Below are positions 14,301 to 28,600 of a stretch of 64,000 nucleotides of DNA, piece after piece. The DNA lies in NCBI GenBank assembly GCA_009760855.2, contig WPIO01000001.1, positions 4,238,001 to 4,302,000 on the forward strand, given 5' to 3'. A model generated the notes under the pieces. The model was not told where the DNA came from. It saw only the letters and a list, made by a program, of their open reading frames with translations, and did not search any database. The stretch's first letter is position 1, and each line of letters opens with the position of its first letter. This DNA is from Cristatella mucedo (Eukaryota; Bryozoa; Phylactolaemata; Cristatellidae). Made by a program: the position numbers and the translations under genes.

Positions 14301-16625
14301 CATGGTCTAGTAAAGTAGGCAGCTAATCACCCCGATTTTAAATGCAAAATAGCTAGCTCGGCCATTTTATTTAATTGCTTGGATTAGTTGCATGGTATCT
14401 GCCTGCACGTTATGGAGCTGAAAAGTCAAAGTTTCTTCTGAAAAGAGTGAAATAATTAATTACAAAAATTACAATAATAATAATAAATTTGTATAGTGCC
14501 CCAGAAAACCCAATCTCTTTTAATGCACTTTAAATTAGCTTCAAAGGGAAGCATAATCGAATGGTTAGTGGTAAATGCTTAATGAACAATTAAACATGGC
14601 TACAGGGGACATGCACAGGGTCCCCATGCAAATATGGTCAGTGGCAGCATGCACAATGTCAGCATACACAAGCACATAAAGGAAAAATCACATGGACTCT
14701 CTAAATGCTGTGATAAATATAAGTCCTTTTGATTTTCTTTTCAAGTATCGTCACGTCAAAAGATGTCGTGACACAAGTAAGAGATGAGTTGCAGGCTTTG
14801 GGGGCATACGAACAAAAGACATGGTCCACAAAGCATTTGCAGTTCGTAGGAGGTTTAGGTTAAGCATAAGATTCCGGAAAGTTGGCGGTAAGCTGGTTTG
14901 CCTGGTGGGGTAGAGATCTGATAGCTAGGCTGGAACTAAAGAATGAAGGACCCTAAAAGTGGGTGACAGAACCTTGATGTAGATGCTCTGCCTGAATAGG
15001 AGAAAGTACAAGTCGGCGAGAAATGATACGATGCGGCAACAGCAAAGCTCATGACAGACAAACCTGTCTACAGAGTTTTGCACAAGCTATAAGTGCCTGA
15101 TTGCACAAGTAGGTAGACCAGCAAGGTGTGAGTTAAAAAAGTCGACACAGGATGTCACAAATGCATGGACCGCTTTAAAAGTAGTATTCCTGTCAATGTA
15201 GCTGAAAGTAGGCAGACTTGACTGTGGAGGTCATGTGGTCGTCTATGAAAGGTCACTTTCGAACAGGATACATACATTTCCCACAGATTCAATGAGATGC
15301 AATGGCAGAGCAGATTACGACCGTTATTATTTCCAATGACTGAATCACACTTGGTTTGCCCACAACTAGTAAGGTAGTTTCATCGTCATTTAATGTGCGA
15401 GAGTTTGCTGTTATAATAATAATAATAATACATTTGATAAAGCGCCCTCAGAGAATTCAATATATTTCTAAGCACTTTATAACTGCTACGAAGGAAGCAA
15501 GATCGAATGGTAAGTGGTAGCTTGCTCAATAAACAAGAATAGCATGGTTAGAGGTGACATACAGAAGGTCAGCATTCAGAGTAATTAGTGGCAGCATGCA
15601 ACAGTGTCAGTCAGCATGCATACACACATAAAGGACGAATTGCAGGGACCCATTAAATGCTGTGATAAATATATGCATTTATAGTTTCCTTTTAAATGTG
15701 GACGAGTCAGGAGATCTCGTGACGCAAGTCGGAGTGAGTTCCAGGCTTTCAGAGCATACGAACTAATGGCACGGTCTCCAAAGGATTTAAGGTTCGTACG
15801 AGGTATAGTTAAACAATTAGCTTCAGAAAAGCAGGTATAACGATGCTTAGCCTGGTGGGGAGTAGATCTGATAGGTAGGCTGGGGCCAAATAATGAAGGG
15901 ACTTGAAAGTGAATGACATAACCTTGAAGTCGATGCGTTGCTTGACTGGGAGCCAGTGGAGGTAGGCGAGAAGTGGTGTAATATGGCAACTGTGATGCTC
16001 ACGTCAGATGAGCCTAGCGGCAGAGTTTTGCACCAGCTGTTAGCACCTCATTGCACAGACCAGTAGACCAGCAAGCAGTGAGTTACAAAAGTCAAGACAG
16101 GATGTCACACATGCATGGACCAACTTAAATGTGGTATCCCTGCCTAAACAAGCCCGAATTTTAGCAATTTTATGTAGCTGAAGTTAGGCAGACTTGACTG
16201 TGAAGCTGATGTGGTCGTTCAATAAAAGGTCACTTTAGAACATGACACCTAGATTTGTGCAGATTCAACGGGAGATATGCTGACAGAGCCAATTTTGAGC
16301 GTTTGCCTTCCCAATTCCTGAATCGCGCTTGATTTCCCCATAACTAGTAAGCCAGTTTTATCATCAGTCAATTTAAGAAAATTTGCTGCCATTCATTTGC
16401 GGATATCACCAATACATGCAGCAAGGGAGTGGAGAGAATTCAACGTGCTGGAGGGCTGGGAAGGATCAAAGCAGAGGTACAACTGAGTGTCATTCGTATA
16501 GAAGTGGAAGCATAGATTGTGCTTGGCAATTATATAAACGACTGTTAATCAAGAAATTACTTTGAAAAAATTAACAATTAGCAAAGCATTTATATTTAAC
16601 TAGGAAGGCCTTTCGGGCATGTAAA

Positions 16626-16688
<63 letters not shown>

Positions 16689-19600
16689 TAATACTCTGAT
16701 TCAGGATTCAGGTACTGAAGAATTACCAAATATAATAAACAAGAAATAAAAAAAGTTTTGATTATGGTAAAACAAACGTTGGAGTAACATGCTTTAATCT
16801 TGTGCAGCCATTAAATAAACTTACGTAGCATGGTAAAATTTTTAAACATTAAGTATATTATTTCTAGGTCTAAAATGATTTTTATAATACCAATGTGCAC
16901 AATAAACGGTCTTAACTGCTTCTACATAGAGTGAGCTAAGTCTTCATATATTGGCTTTTGCATCCTCGAAACGAGCTAAGAAACTTGAGAAAATAAATTC
17001 TTTAGATGAAGTCCAGCTGAACCCTCGAAGGGGTTAAAATTGTGCCAAACGATTCACTCTTGATCACTTCATCTGAGATGGTTTGGTGACGTGTAGGCGG
17101 CCCGGTCTCTTTGCATTGTCGATAACAACAGTCTTAGCTAGCTTCCTATGGTCGTACCTCACCAAAGTTGCATCGATTTGAACCTGTGTAGCAATTGCAA
17201 GGTTACCGAGTCACGCTGTGCCTAATACGCACACGACCTATAGTAAAACCAAGGTGGTTGGTTAGCATTGCTGGTTTACTGTTTTTTCATACTGTGGAGC
17301 GCATCTGATTACCTTCTACCAAAATCTGGAGTAATTTCCAAAGTTAATGCTGTTGAATTATTAGATTCATCAAATAATTTTTAATGGTAGAAGAGACGCT
17401 TTCTCGTTATTTGTCTCTCTTATACTTTAATTTATGAGAGCCCCATTATGAAATTCATAATTCTTTCCGACGTTTTTATGCTATGTGCTTTGGTGTAATG
17501 TTTCAGGGTTGAAAACTCTTCATAAACTGGGGATCTCCAATACTTGTATGCCCGGGTGTACCTAGCCAGGTAAATTCTCCAAGTACAAAAACCACAGCTA
17601 ATAATGACAACTAAAAAATAGAAAATTAACGCAATTAATAATGCCCCTAAGCCTATTCACAGGCTGCTTTTTCATTAAGGTCTCAAGTAACAATTTGAAA
17701 TGTCTATTACAACGCATCTAGAAACCCAAGGTCTTTCAAGTAATTATCATTAATACGTAATCACTTTTCAACTCAGATCTATTACATTTAAAAATAGATG
17801 TTCTGAAAATAAAAATATCAGTTCCTTATTGCAAATCAGATATACTCTTCCATTCTTACTAGAAAGCGAAAAATGAGCTCATTAGTGAACTAATTGGTCT
17901 CATTGGACAAGAATAATAGGTTCCCGTTGGGCAATCCCGGTGTTTTACCAGCTGGTTCAGAGTCGCCATCGGTAAACATGATTAAAGATGATCACTAATA
18001 AAGCTTTTGAACATAATTAAACACTAAACCAACTTTAATTTGACAAAACATTTATTTTTAACATTTTAGTTTTTTAATTTTCGCTTCACCAACCTACAGC
18101 ATTTGGAGCTTGTAATAATCTAATAATCAAGTTGCTGTCCATTGAATTTATCTAAGCCATTAACACTGAAACGGCATCAGTATTTATTGATGGAAGGATG
18201 TTCAATGACCTTTGAAAGTTTTTGTGAGATCTAAAGGAAAAACATGTACGTTGTTGAAGATCGAAAACCAATAGGCTACCCTTGTATTACTGTCATTTAT
18301 CAACATAATATATATATGTATTCCATCTAGCAATTAACTGGCATCTTTCTTATGCCATTAAATTCATTATGCTTATTATCACGACTTCTAGGAAATAGGT
18401 ATTGATATTTTCCATACAAAATATTTATTGCCCAAAAATATGCGTAAACAGTTGTATCTAGCCTTTCAGAATATTCCAAGATATATTCTACTCGCTTATC
18501 CTCAACGTAAAAAATTCTAGTTATTCGGCAGTCTTTTGATCAACCATCCAGTATTTTTATTTTATTCTTCTCTGCACTTCGTACTTTGTCAACAATCTTT
18601 CACCTTTTTAAAACTTAGGAATAAAAACAATCTATCATTTTTACGTGGACGTTTCCAAAGCATTATAGTGAGCCAATAGTTTTTTTGAGAAATGTCTTCT
18701 GCTTAAAAGGCATAATTAGTGAAATGCATGTGTAATCTAAATGCTGACAAATGACTTCTTTCGCATTTATTCATTTTTAGACGAATCTGTGTGCACCCTT
18801 TCTCCAATCTTGACCATTGTTCATCGCATATCTGTATGCTGTAGGATTAAGTCACATAACTTCTTTCATGTTTATAAAATTAAGATGTAAAAACTACAAA
18901 GGATATAATCAATCTCAAAAAACTTTTGTCGGGTTGTTAAGTAAAATTGAACCTGGGATATCAAAAGGTTTTGGAGAGAATAATTATCAAGTCACCATTT
19001 TAACCAGGTCGTTGGCAGGTTGCCAAAGCCCTAGTCATAATTAGATGCACGAGCTACCTTATCTTAAAAATCAGTGTTATTATTCCCATTATTGCTTTAT
19101 TAGGTAGAAATTACTTTAAGCTTTCCTGATAACAAAACTGTTAAAACGTTTAGCCTCTTAAGGGAAATGTTTTAGCTGCATCCCGGATTTTTTCTACTTA
19201 TTTTATTCACTTGAGATACACTCTCTTGACTTAATGATAAGACCATCGGCATCTGCATTCTCCATAATAGGAAAAACTTAGAATTGCTTGCTTTGAGTAA
19301 GCTTTCTTGTGCTTGCAAGGACAAAGCTAGATTTAAATTATTGACAATAGGCGTATGCTTAGGAAAGTGCTTAGGAGCATGCTTAGAACCTGCTTCGGAA
19401 GGCACACTTGGGTAAAGTATCCCTGCTCGCTTTGCTAGGTATTTCGGCAGATTTGGACACTATTGATCACCAAGTCCTTTTTTAGCACCCCTATTGCACT
19501 TGGGAATCACTGACGCAATACTGCAATAATTCAGGTCTTCTCTCAGTAGAAGACTCCTGAGTATTGATGTGAATAAACAAAGATCCTCGGAGGCACCTCT

Positions 19601-22600
19601 GAAGAGTGGAGTACCCCTGGGCTATGTGCTTGGTACTGCTCTTTTCAAGGTTTACACACTCCCTCTTGCTGATGTAATTGGCGGGCACAATATAGGCTTT
19701 CACTTCTATGCAGACAGCACTCAGTTGTACGTTTGCTTTGATCCCTCAAAGCCCTCCAGTACATTGAATTCTCACAAACCTCTTGCTGCATGTATTTATG
19801 GCATCTGCAAATGGATGGTAGCAAATTTTCTTAAATTGAAAGATGATACAACCAGCTACTAGTTACGGGAAAACCTATTGCGATTCAGAAATTGCAAAGG
19901 CTCTGCCAGCATATCTTCTGTTGAATCTGTGCGAAATCTAGGTGTCATGTTCCAAAGTGACCTTTCATTGAACGACCACATCAGCTCCACAGTCAAGTCT
20001 GCCTACCTTTAGCAACGTAACAATGCTAAAATTTGGGCTAATTTAAACTGGGATACCACATCTAAATTGGTTCATGCATTTGTGACATCCCGTCTTAACT
20101 TCTTTAACTTTATGCTTGATAGCCTAACGGCCTGTGCACTAAGGCGCTTACAGCTCAGGAAACATCTGCAACTAGGCTTGTCTGTCGTGAGCGCGGCAGT
20201 TGCCATATAATATCTTTTCTCGCTGACCTGCAGTAGATCCCAGTCAAGCAACGCATCGACTTCATGGTTTTGTGACTCACTTTCAGGTCTCTTCATTCTT
20301 TGGCTTCAGCCTACCTATCAGATCTACCCTCCCACCAGGGACTCTACCATTGTACCATACGCTGTTCGGAATCTAGCTGTTTGACTACACCTTGTAAACA
20401 GCATCAATTTCTTTGGAGACTTTAGTACGTATTCTCCCAAAGCCTGAAACTCACTCCCTATTCGTGTCACATTTCCTGACTTGTCCACATTTAAAACGAA
20501 ACTAAAAACGCATCTATTTATGACAGAATTTAGTGTGTCCCCGTGATTCGCCATTTATGTGCTAATGCGAGCTGACACTGTTGCATGCTGTCACTAACCA
20601 CATTTCATGCTGACCCTGTGCATGCCACAGTAACCATGTTAATATTGTTGTTTATTGAGCATGCTACCATTATCCGATAGTGATTCCTTTGTAGCAATGG
20701 TAAAGTTCCTAGAAGATGGACTAGAGATGGACTTCTCCGAGGGCACTTTAACAAATGTATTATTGTTATTATGTTATTAGATCTTGTATGCATACTTCCT
20801 CAATTAATCTGCTTCATTTTGTCACATTGTGGCTTCTTTAATATTAGTAAATATCCAAAAATTTTTTCTGGTGCAATACGAACCTCTCAGAATGTTTATA
20901 TTAGAGTTGTCAAAAATAGTCAAAGGTACATTTTACAACTGTAAAAGTATTTAAAAGGGGCCCGTTACACCTTGCTTATTGAGAGCATTGAGAAATAATA
21001 AAATTTTCAGGCTGGAGCAAATAAAATGGCTTGTCTGGGTTTGCTCCGATTAGTAAAGTTCATAATCATGTTTATGGTGGCAAGTTCCGCACTTGTGGTA
21101 AATAGAAACACACGTTCCTTAAATACTGAGAAGACATTTGATAATTACACAAAAGTTACATCTGTTATTATAAAAAAGTGAGCTACTGGTGAAGTTACAG
21201 TATATATGACCTTTGCTCAAATAATTCTCTATTTTACCTGAATTTGATATGGAAGTTATTGCAAACTATCGCCCAGTTTCGCTTCTTCCTTATTTTAAAG
21301 ATCTCTGAAAAAATTGTCGCTAAGCAGCTTGTAGCACACATAGAAAAAATGAAATATTAAGAAAGATTTCAATCGGAGTTAAAGTGGTGGCATTCGGTTG
21401 AACCTAATCCCCTCCCTGTAACCAATGACAGCCGATGCAGTAACGATAAAGGGGATGTCACTGCTCTAGGATTGCTAGATCTATCGGCCACCTCTAACCC
21501 TATTGATCGTGATATCCTACTTGACAGATTGAGAACAAAAGGTTTTAGACAGCTGCCTGAATATTGAAATCTTTTTTAAGAAGACTGCTTCCACAGCTAG
21601 CCATCACGTCCATCACGTCCGACCCTTATAGAAAATTAGGAGCTGTCTTCCACAATGGCTTGGGCACAATTTAGCTAGCTCTTTGGTTCTGTCTCAGCTA
21701 GATAATTGTAATTTCCTTTAGGCTGGACTACCAAAAAAGCCACAAGGCCACTGCAGCTGGCGATGAATATGGCTGCAAAGCTAATTTAAAAATCCTAGAG
21801 GTTTGACCACACATTCCCTTTGCTGAAAGAGCATTGACTGCCTATCGCTCAACGGATAAATAGCACGTTTCTTACGCTGACCCACAGTGCCCGCCACGGC
21901 TTGGCTCCTAAATATCTAGCTGAACTGCTGCACTAGTTCCAGCCTCCTTGCACCCTCAGGTCTCATTTGGACAATAAATCGGTGGTTTCATTCCTCTCCG
22001 TAAACACTGCTGACGACAGAAGCTTTTACCCTGCAGGTCCTAGATTGTGGAACTGGCTTCAACAACTGTTATGGAACGACAATAACGCACCTGCTGGTGA
22101 CTATGGTACATGCTTTCAAACAGCCCTGAGCTGCTACGTCTGTGCTACCTACTACCTGAACTGCTCTTCTAACAGCAATGCTTCCCACTTTCTCTTTGTT
22201 GCATGAGATGAAGTTTGTTTGCTATCAAACGTATACTGAAAAGTATGAGTGCTGTATATAAAAGTCTCCTGCATAACACTCACACAGTCTTTCTGGCTTT
22301 GAGGAGTTGTAGACAGTGGTACATATTTCATATAAGTCCATGCTTTCTGTTTTGATTTTTAAAACGTTTTTTTCTGCGTGAACAGCAAGTCAAGGGAAGA
22401 GCATTGACAGTTACAAACAGTATTAGCAAAATTTCAATGCAATTCGATGAAATAAAAAATCAAATTTCGTCTAAGAAACATTCAATTATAAACAATAATA
22501 TTGTGGAGGTTTCCAAAAACGCATAAAAGCTCTAGAATTCTGATTGTATACAATACAAACCATTTGTTAAGTCAAGTAAGTGCTCAAATCCAAAAAATGT

Positions 22601-25600
22601 AACTTACCGAAGTCAATGTGGTAGCAAGCATCTGTCCCGTTATTTCCTACATAAACTTGGAATTGTATGCTCGTGTTAATAGGACCGACGGGCTGCGAAT
22701 AAATCTGTATTCCGGAAACTGGCTTCTGGACCACTATGTGCCGTAATGCAGTCTCTTCATCATTTAAGTTTGAAAGCGTCACCATAACGTTGTAGGAACC
22801 TGGAAATATAAATTGTATGCTGCCCTGTAGCAGCGAAATAAAAAATGGAGCTGGTCAATTGCTGCTTGTGACTTAAAGGGCTTATAGACGCGTTGCACTT
22901 ATATGTATTACTAACCGGAAACACCAAAGGTATAAACAACTGAATATGTTACTTTGGATTACGGTTCGAAGCTATGACGAATAAGGAAGTCATAATAGCT
23001 TTCAGTTTCACTCACCGGAACAGCTATAACAGAGATGCATTTTATGACTTGATCTAAGAAAAGTCCTTATCTTTTTCCTCAAATATCTAGCGATGCTATA
23101 GGTGGTAATGTAATTATCCATAGCTTTTAAGTAACTTTGCGCATTAGGGCATCTGCAAACCAGCAACACGTGAGCCCTCTTTCATAAGCCATTTTTCCGC
23201 AAGCACGTCACAGGACTCACAACTCTTCCAGTTTCGGTTGGACACATGTAGCCTGCAGCTGGCAGCTTCCATTTATTAGCTTCCTCCTCTAAAATAACAT
23301 GTGAATCGCGAAACCTCAATACCCTTGACATCGATCCTGTCCGTGCGAGAATATCTGCTTCACCTCTGCTGCTCATTTCTCCCTCCGATCTGTCATCATT
23401 GGTAGATAGATACAACATGGAACTAGCTGACACGCTTGACTAGTTTGCACATCTGACAAAGCGCACTGTGCGCCCCCGCCCAGACGGCCTATGGTTTACC
23501 ACAGAAATGAAACTAGCCAGGTCGACTAAGCGAAAGCTTGAAAAAGCATGCACAAGATCTGGACTGACTGTCCATCGACAGGCATATGAAGACTAATGTA
23601 GGTCGCACCAATCGATCCTAACAAAGGCTTAGTCTAGCTTCTACAGAAAAAGTTGTTGAATCACAGATGCAAAATCCAAAAATGCTGATGTCGACGATAA
23701 ACCATCTCCTTAACCACTCCCAGATTAGCTCCTTACCTGATGATCCTTGTGATGATCTAGCCAATCGCTTCTCTCGATTCTTTTTGCAGAAGATAGACAA
23801 GATCAGGGAATCCATTCCTGCGATGACAATATCCCCACTAGAATGCTGTTCCCCAATTCCTGGCTGCCCCTCAATGTCTACATTTAAGCAGGTCACTAGT
23901 GATCTAGTCCTGAAGTTCGTATCTTAATCAAAGAAGACAAGTCCTCTGAACCCTATTCCCACTGTCCTGCTCCTACGTTGCATTGATCTGCTGCTTCCAT
24001 GCATAACTAACATCATTAATATGTCATTAGCCTCAGGTCATGTCCCAACACCTTTCAAAAAAGCTGTAGTCAGGCCACTTCTCAAGAAAGCGACACTAGA
24101 CCAAGAGACACATGGATGGGAGCACAATTTCTAAAACTAAACGATGATAAAACTAACTTACTAGTTATGAGCAAACCCAGTACGATTCACGAATTGAAAA
24201 GGCAGACGCTCAAAATTGGCTCTGCCAGCATATCTCCAGTTGAATCAGCTCGAAATCTAGGTGTCATATTCCAAAGCGACCTCTCGTTAGACAAGGATAT
24301 AAGCTCCACAGTCAAATCTGCCTATTTTCAGCTTCATAACGTTGCTAAAATTCGGGCTTGATAAGATAAGGATACCACGTCCAAGTTGGTCCGTGCATTC
24401 GTGACATCCCGTCTCGACTTCTGCAACTCACTGCTTCCTGGCCTACCAGCATGTGCGATCAGGCAATTGCAGCTGGAGGAAAACTCTGCAGCTAGGCTTG
24501 TCTGTCGTGAGCGTCGCAGTTGCCACATTACTCCACTTCTCGCCGACCTGCACTGGCTACCAGTCAAGCAACGGATTGACTTCAAGGTTTTGTCGCTCAC
24601 TTTTAGGTCACTTCATTCTTTGGCTCCAGCCTATCTCTCAGATATACTCCCCCATCAGGCCAAGCATCGTAACACGCGCTTTTCGGAATCCAACAGTCTA
24701 CAAATACCTCGTACAAACCTTAAATCCTTTGGAGAACGTGCATTTAGTTCCTATGCTCCCAAAGCCTGGAACTCCCTCCCGACCTGCGTCAGAACATCCC
24801 CTGACCTGACCACGTTTAAAAAGAATTAAAAAACACACCTATTTAGGACAGCATTTAGTGGGTCCCTGTGATTCGTCCTTTATGTGCTTATGCGTGCTGA
24901 CACTGTGCATGCTGCCAATAACCACATTTGCATGCTGACCCTGTGCATGTCACCCCAAACCATGTTATTCATTTTGCTTGTTTATCAAGCATGATATTAC
25001 TCACCATTCAATTGCATTTGCCTTTGCAGCAAATGTAAAGCGCCTAGAAAGAGATTGAGGTCTCTGAGAGCGCTTTATCAAAAGCATTATTATTATTATT
25101 ATTACATAATATAAGGTGATTAATATTTTTAACGATACCCCACTGAGGCAGCTATAAAAACACCGTTTCCCGCTTAAGTAGACTTTACATAGCCGAGAAC
25201 ACCAGCCAGGATGTGCACAATGAAAATCTTCGATCCTAGTTGCTACAAATGCCAAATTTCTTCGGCCCTTTAGGGTGAAGCCCTTTGCATTTATATTTTG
25301 CCTGAACAGCTCTCATAACCCCATAAAACACTTGATATGACATATTGTTATCCGCCAGAAGAGATGAACTCATAGCTCCAGCAGCACTCGAATCCGAGAG
25401 AGTAGATAATCTTTGGTGCCATCAACTTGGTCACTCGATGACGAGCCAGTTTGTGTCAGTAGACTGTGATGGTCTTGTGTGCATCCAGTTGAAATTCCTA
25501 AGCAACAGGCCAAGGTTAAGACCTCAGCCGGTCTTTTCGGAAATCCTCCACCGATTTCACTACTGACACGTCGTGAGGAATGAGGCCAAAAATAAGATTA

Positions 25601-28600
25601 AAATCTAGCCGGACTCAATTATCTCAGATTTACGTGCTGCCGTGTCAATCTAGAGCATAGAAAGCGAAACGTGGTGACTAAAAGGCTTGATTAGGCAGTT
25701 CATTGCAAAGATTTCTTACAATCTCGTTGCCGCATCGCGCTTACACTAGCCACAGCACTGGTCTAGCCAGAAAAAGAAGACAACAATCCGACAAGGGCTT
25801 ATAGCTAAGTCGTAAATTGTGATCACGGGTTGAAAATGCCATCGGATCTGAAAGACTAAAGATTAGTTCCTGTCATTATCAGACGCTTGGTGTCGAGCGC
25901 ATTCTCGCCAAACATGCCCGCACGAAAGCAGGTCAAGTGAAGCTCTATTTTAATAAACTTTAACATTTGCCTAAGCAGCACTGATTTAGGTGTCTGGAGC
26001 GAATAAGCTGTGTGCTGACGACAAGGAAATTAAGTCAGTGACTACAATTCATTGATTCAAAGGATTGCTTACCTGCGTTGGTGTAAACGGCACTGCTAAA
26101 CGAGCTGTTGCTGAGGTTTCGTGAATCCGACCCAGTGAAAGACCAAAAGTATTGTAGGTCTGAGCCACGGTCAAAAACGGCAAATGCATACACTATCTGC
26201 AGGGTTGAAAAATAATTGGTGAGCAGCGACTGGGCGAAACATTCAGTCGTGGACATTCTGGTTGTTGTGTTACCGGAAGGAGATACGGCGATGCACAGCC
26301 GGAGAATATTTTCATACAGATAAAAAGATGTAGAATACATCTGCTTCGAGACATTGTTGGAGATGTTCATGCTGACAAAATACCTAAAGAAGTAAATCTT
26401 GCTCAAGTTAAGTTTAGCAGACGCTAAGCCGGCAAAAAATCTCAAGGCATACCGAAGAGATGAGTATGAGTAGCCCAGTAGAGTCTGACAAGTCGACCTA
26501 CATTTGACTGCGATTGTATTCATGAGTGAGAGTCAGCACCTGCTGGCTCACTGATCCAGGGAGTGAGCACCAAGAGCTCATGTCAGCAGTTTTTAATTCC
26601 CGATGTGCTGAGATACTACCGTCACCGTAATCAACTTCGTAGGACGCATTTGTCGCTGCTGGAGTTGAGCAATTGAGACTCAAAATAAATGTAGCTGTCA
26701 CTGTCCACCCAGGCTCGCCCATTGAAGGCGTTTTGTTGACTAAAAAACAGTTACCTGTGAGCATCTCTTGCCTAAATGATGAATCATTACAGCATTTAAA
26801 TAACATGAGATTCATATGAATTTTAATAGAAGCCTATACAATGAAATTTGTTTAAAACATTCAATTGAAAAAAGAGACAATTTTAAAGAATGGTGCAAAA
26901 ATCTCCAAAAGATCACCATTAGGATTTAATGCTGTGTGTAGGCCGATATTTGTTTCCATTAAAAATTGAAAAAATGAGACCGGAAAACTTTTTTGCAGAA
27001 GATTTACACTGTCTAAGGTTAAGTAGCTCCAGTCAGCAAATCAAATTGCGGTGATCCCTTCCTTCGGGATCTTAAAAATAAGGCCACTTTTATGACAGTA
27101 AGCCTTGGTATATAAATTATGTTTATAATTCTGATCTCTTGTTAATGATCCATACTCATGATTTAAGGAAGTTTTATTATCTGATAGGTCAAGGCAATTT
27201 TTAATTTGAACTTGCTCACCTCCTTATAATCATGCCCTATTTTAAATGACAGAAACAACATCAAGTATGTATTTTCTCTTCACTCTCTTGAATTTGTATA
27301 CATTTCGGAAATAACTTTCTTTAAATGAGCCAAATATACAGTGGTGGCCGTATGCTGTATACTTGTGTTCGGATGTATTTGGAATGAGTAGCATATTTTG
27401 GCCCGTCGAAAAATATTCAGATAACCAGCATTGCTGCACATCAATTTTTTTACTCAATTTAGAAAACTATTAAATTCTATATAAAACTCAAACGATTTTA
27501 CAAATACCTAATATAGGGGAAATAAATATCATAAGCAGCCATTGTGCAGCTCACCTGCTTCAAGTATGAATCCGTCAACTACATATTGCACAGCAAAGGG
27601 TTTCTGGGTGTAAGCCGTCGTGCTGCCTAGAGCGTTAACAGCAGTGACAGATGGGTGAAAGACACCAATGACGTTGCACATGTGACTCAATGACTGTTGA
27701 CCAGAGGAGTAAGCTGTAGTGCTGGTAGGATACCCATCATTGTAGTCCCTGAAATGCGACAAGGAATTATTTATTCGCAAAGCTACCAAATACCACATCC
27801 ACTTTCGCATGAAGAGAAAACTGAGTGAAGGTAACCCACGTAGTTAGTCTCTTGAAGTATATTTACACTTCCATTCGTCACATTTTTAGAAATTCCTTAT
27901 TTAAAACATAAAAATTAATTTATGTTAAAAAAAAAATACAATGATTAGGCTAAATTAGCAGTCAGCTGCCAGAGTCAGTGCACACATGTGTACAATACAA
28001 GTATAGGCCCACAAACATATTATTGCCTTACCATATGAGAGATACTCGCGATCCCCAAGTCATTGACGCATTTAAAATCAGGACGCTGTTGAAGGCTATG
28101 AAATCATGGCTAATAGTGATAGTAAGATTTCTTACTCGCTGTTCAGCAACCAGCACAACGGTAAGATCTTCACTGCTGACTAAGTTCGAAATATTAACAG
28201 TGACCGTGTAATTTCCAAAGTTGCTATAATTGTAGGCAGCAGAGTCCGTGTCGCCACTGATGTAGTGCATCACAGAATCATTGAAATATGGGCTGAAGTA
28301 GTAAGCGGCATGTGCATCAGTTGGCCTTTGTAGGACACCCAAACTTGTTAGATTGAGCGTCACGACAGCATTGCCGAAGCAGCTGGCATCTTCAATGGCC
28401 AGTGGTGTATTGCCGCTGATGCTATAGGCTCCTGCCACCACAGCATTCTGAACTAGAACGGTTGTGCGACTGGACGCAGACGAGACGTTGTTGTGCGCTT
28501 CCAGTACAACCGTATAGTTTCTCGGACCAGCGTATGCATGAGTCGAGATGTTGGCCACAGTCATCATATCCGAGATGTCTATGAAAAATGTATCGTTCGC

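Larger units (their letters stand above)
12257..22607. other. 10.35-kb intron between exons 19 and 20
   Basis: Holds the LINE tail at 12.4 kb, copies C and D, the (TA)n at 16.6 kb, copy E and family 2. The stretches 12,563-14,464 and 16,690-19,409 are AT-rich with no recognised feature. A weak LRWFGDV frame near 17,070 is discussed under rejected items. Confidence 0.75.

Noticed and set aside
17060-17250. HLRWFGDV-like frame resembling the C-terminus of some RTE/CR1 elements
   Set aside because: Only about eight residues match and the following text does not continue the pattern.
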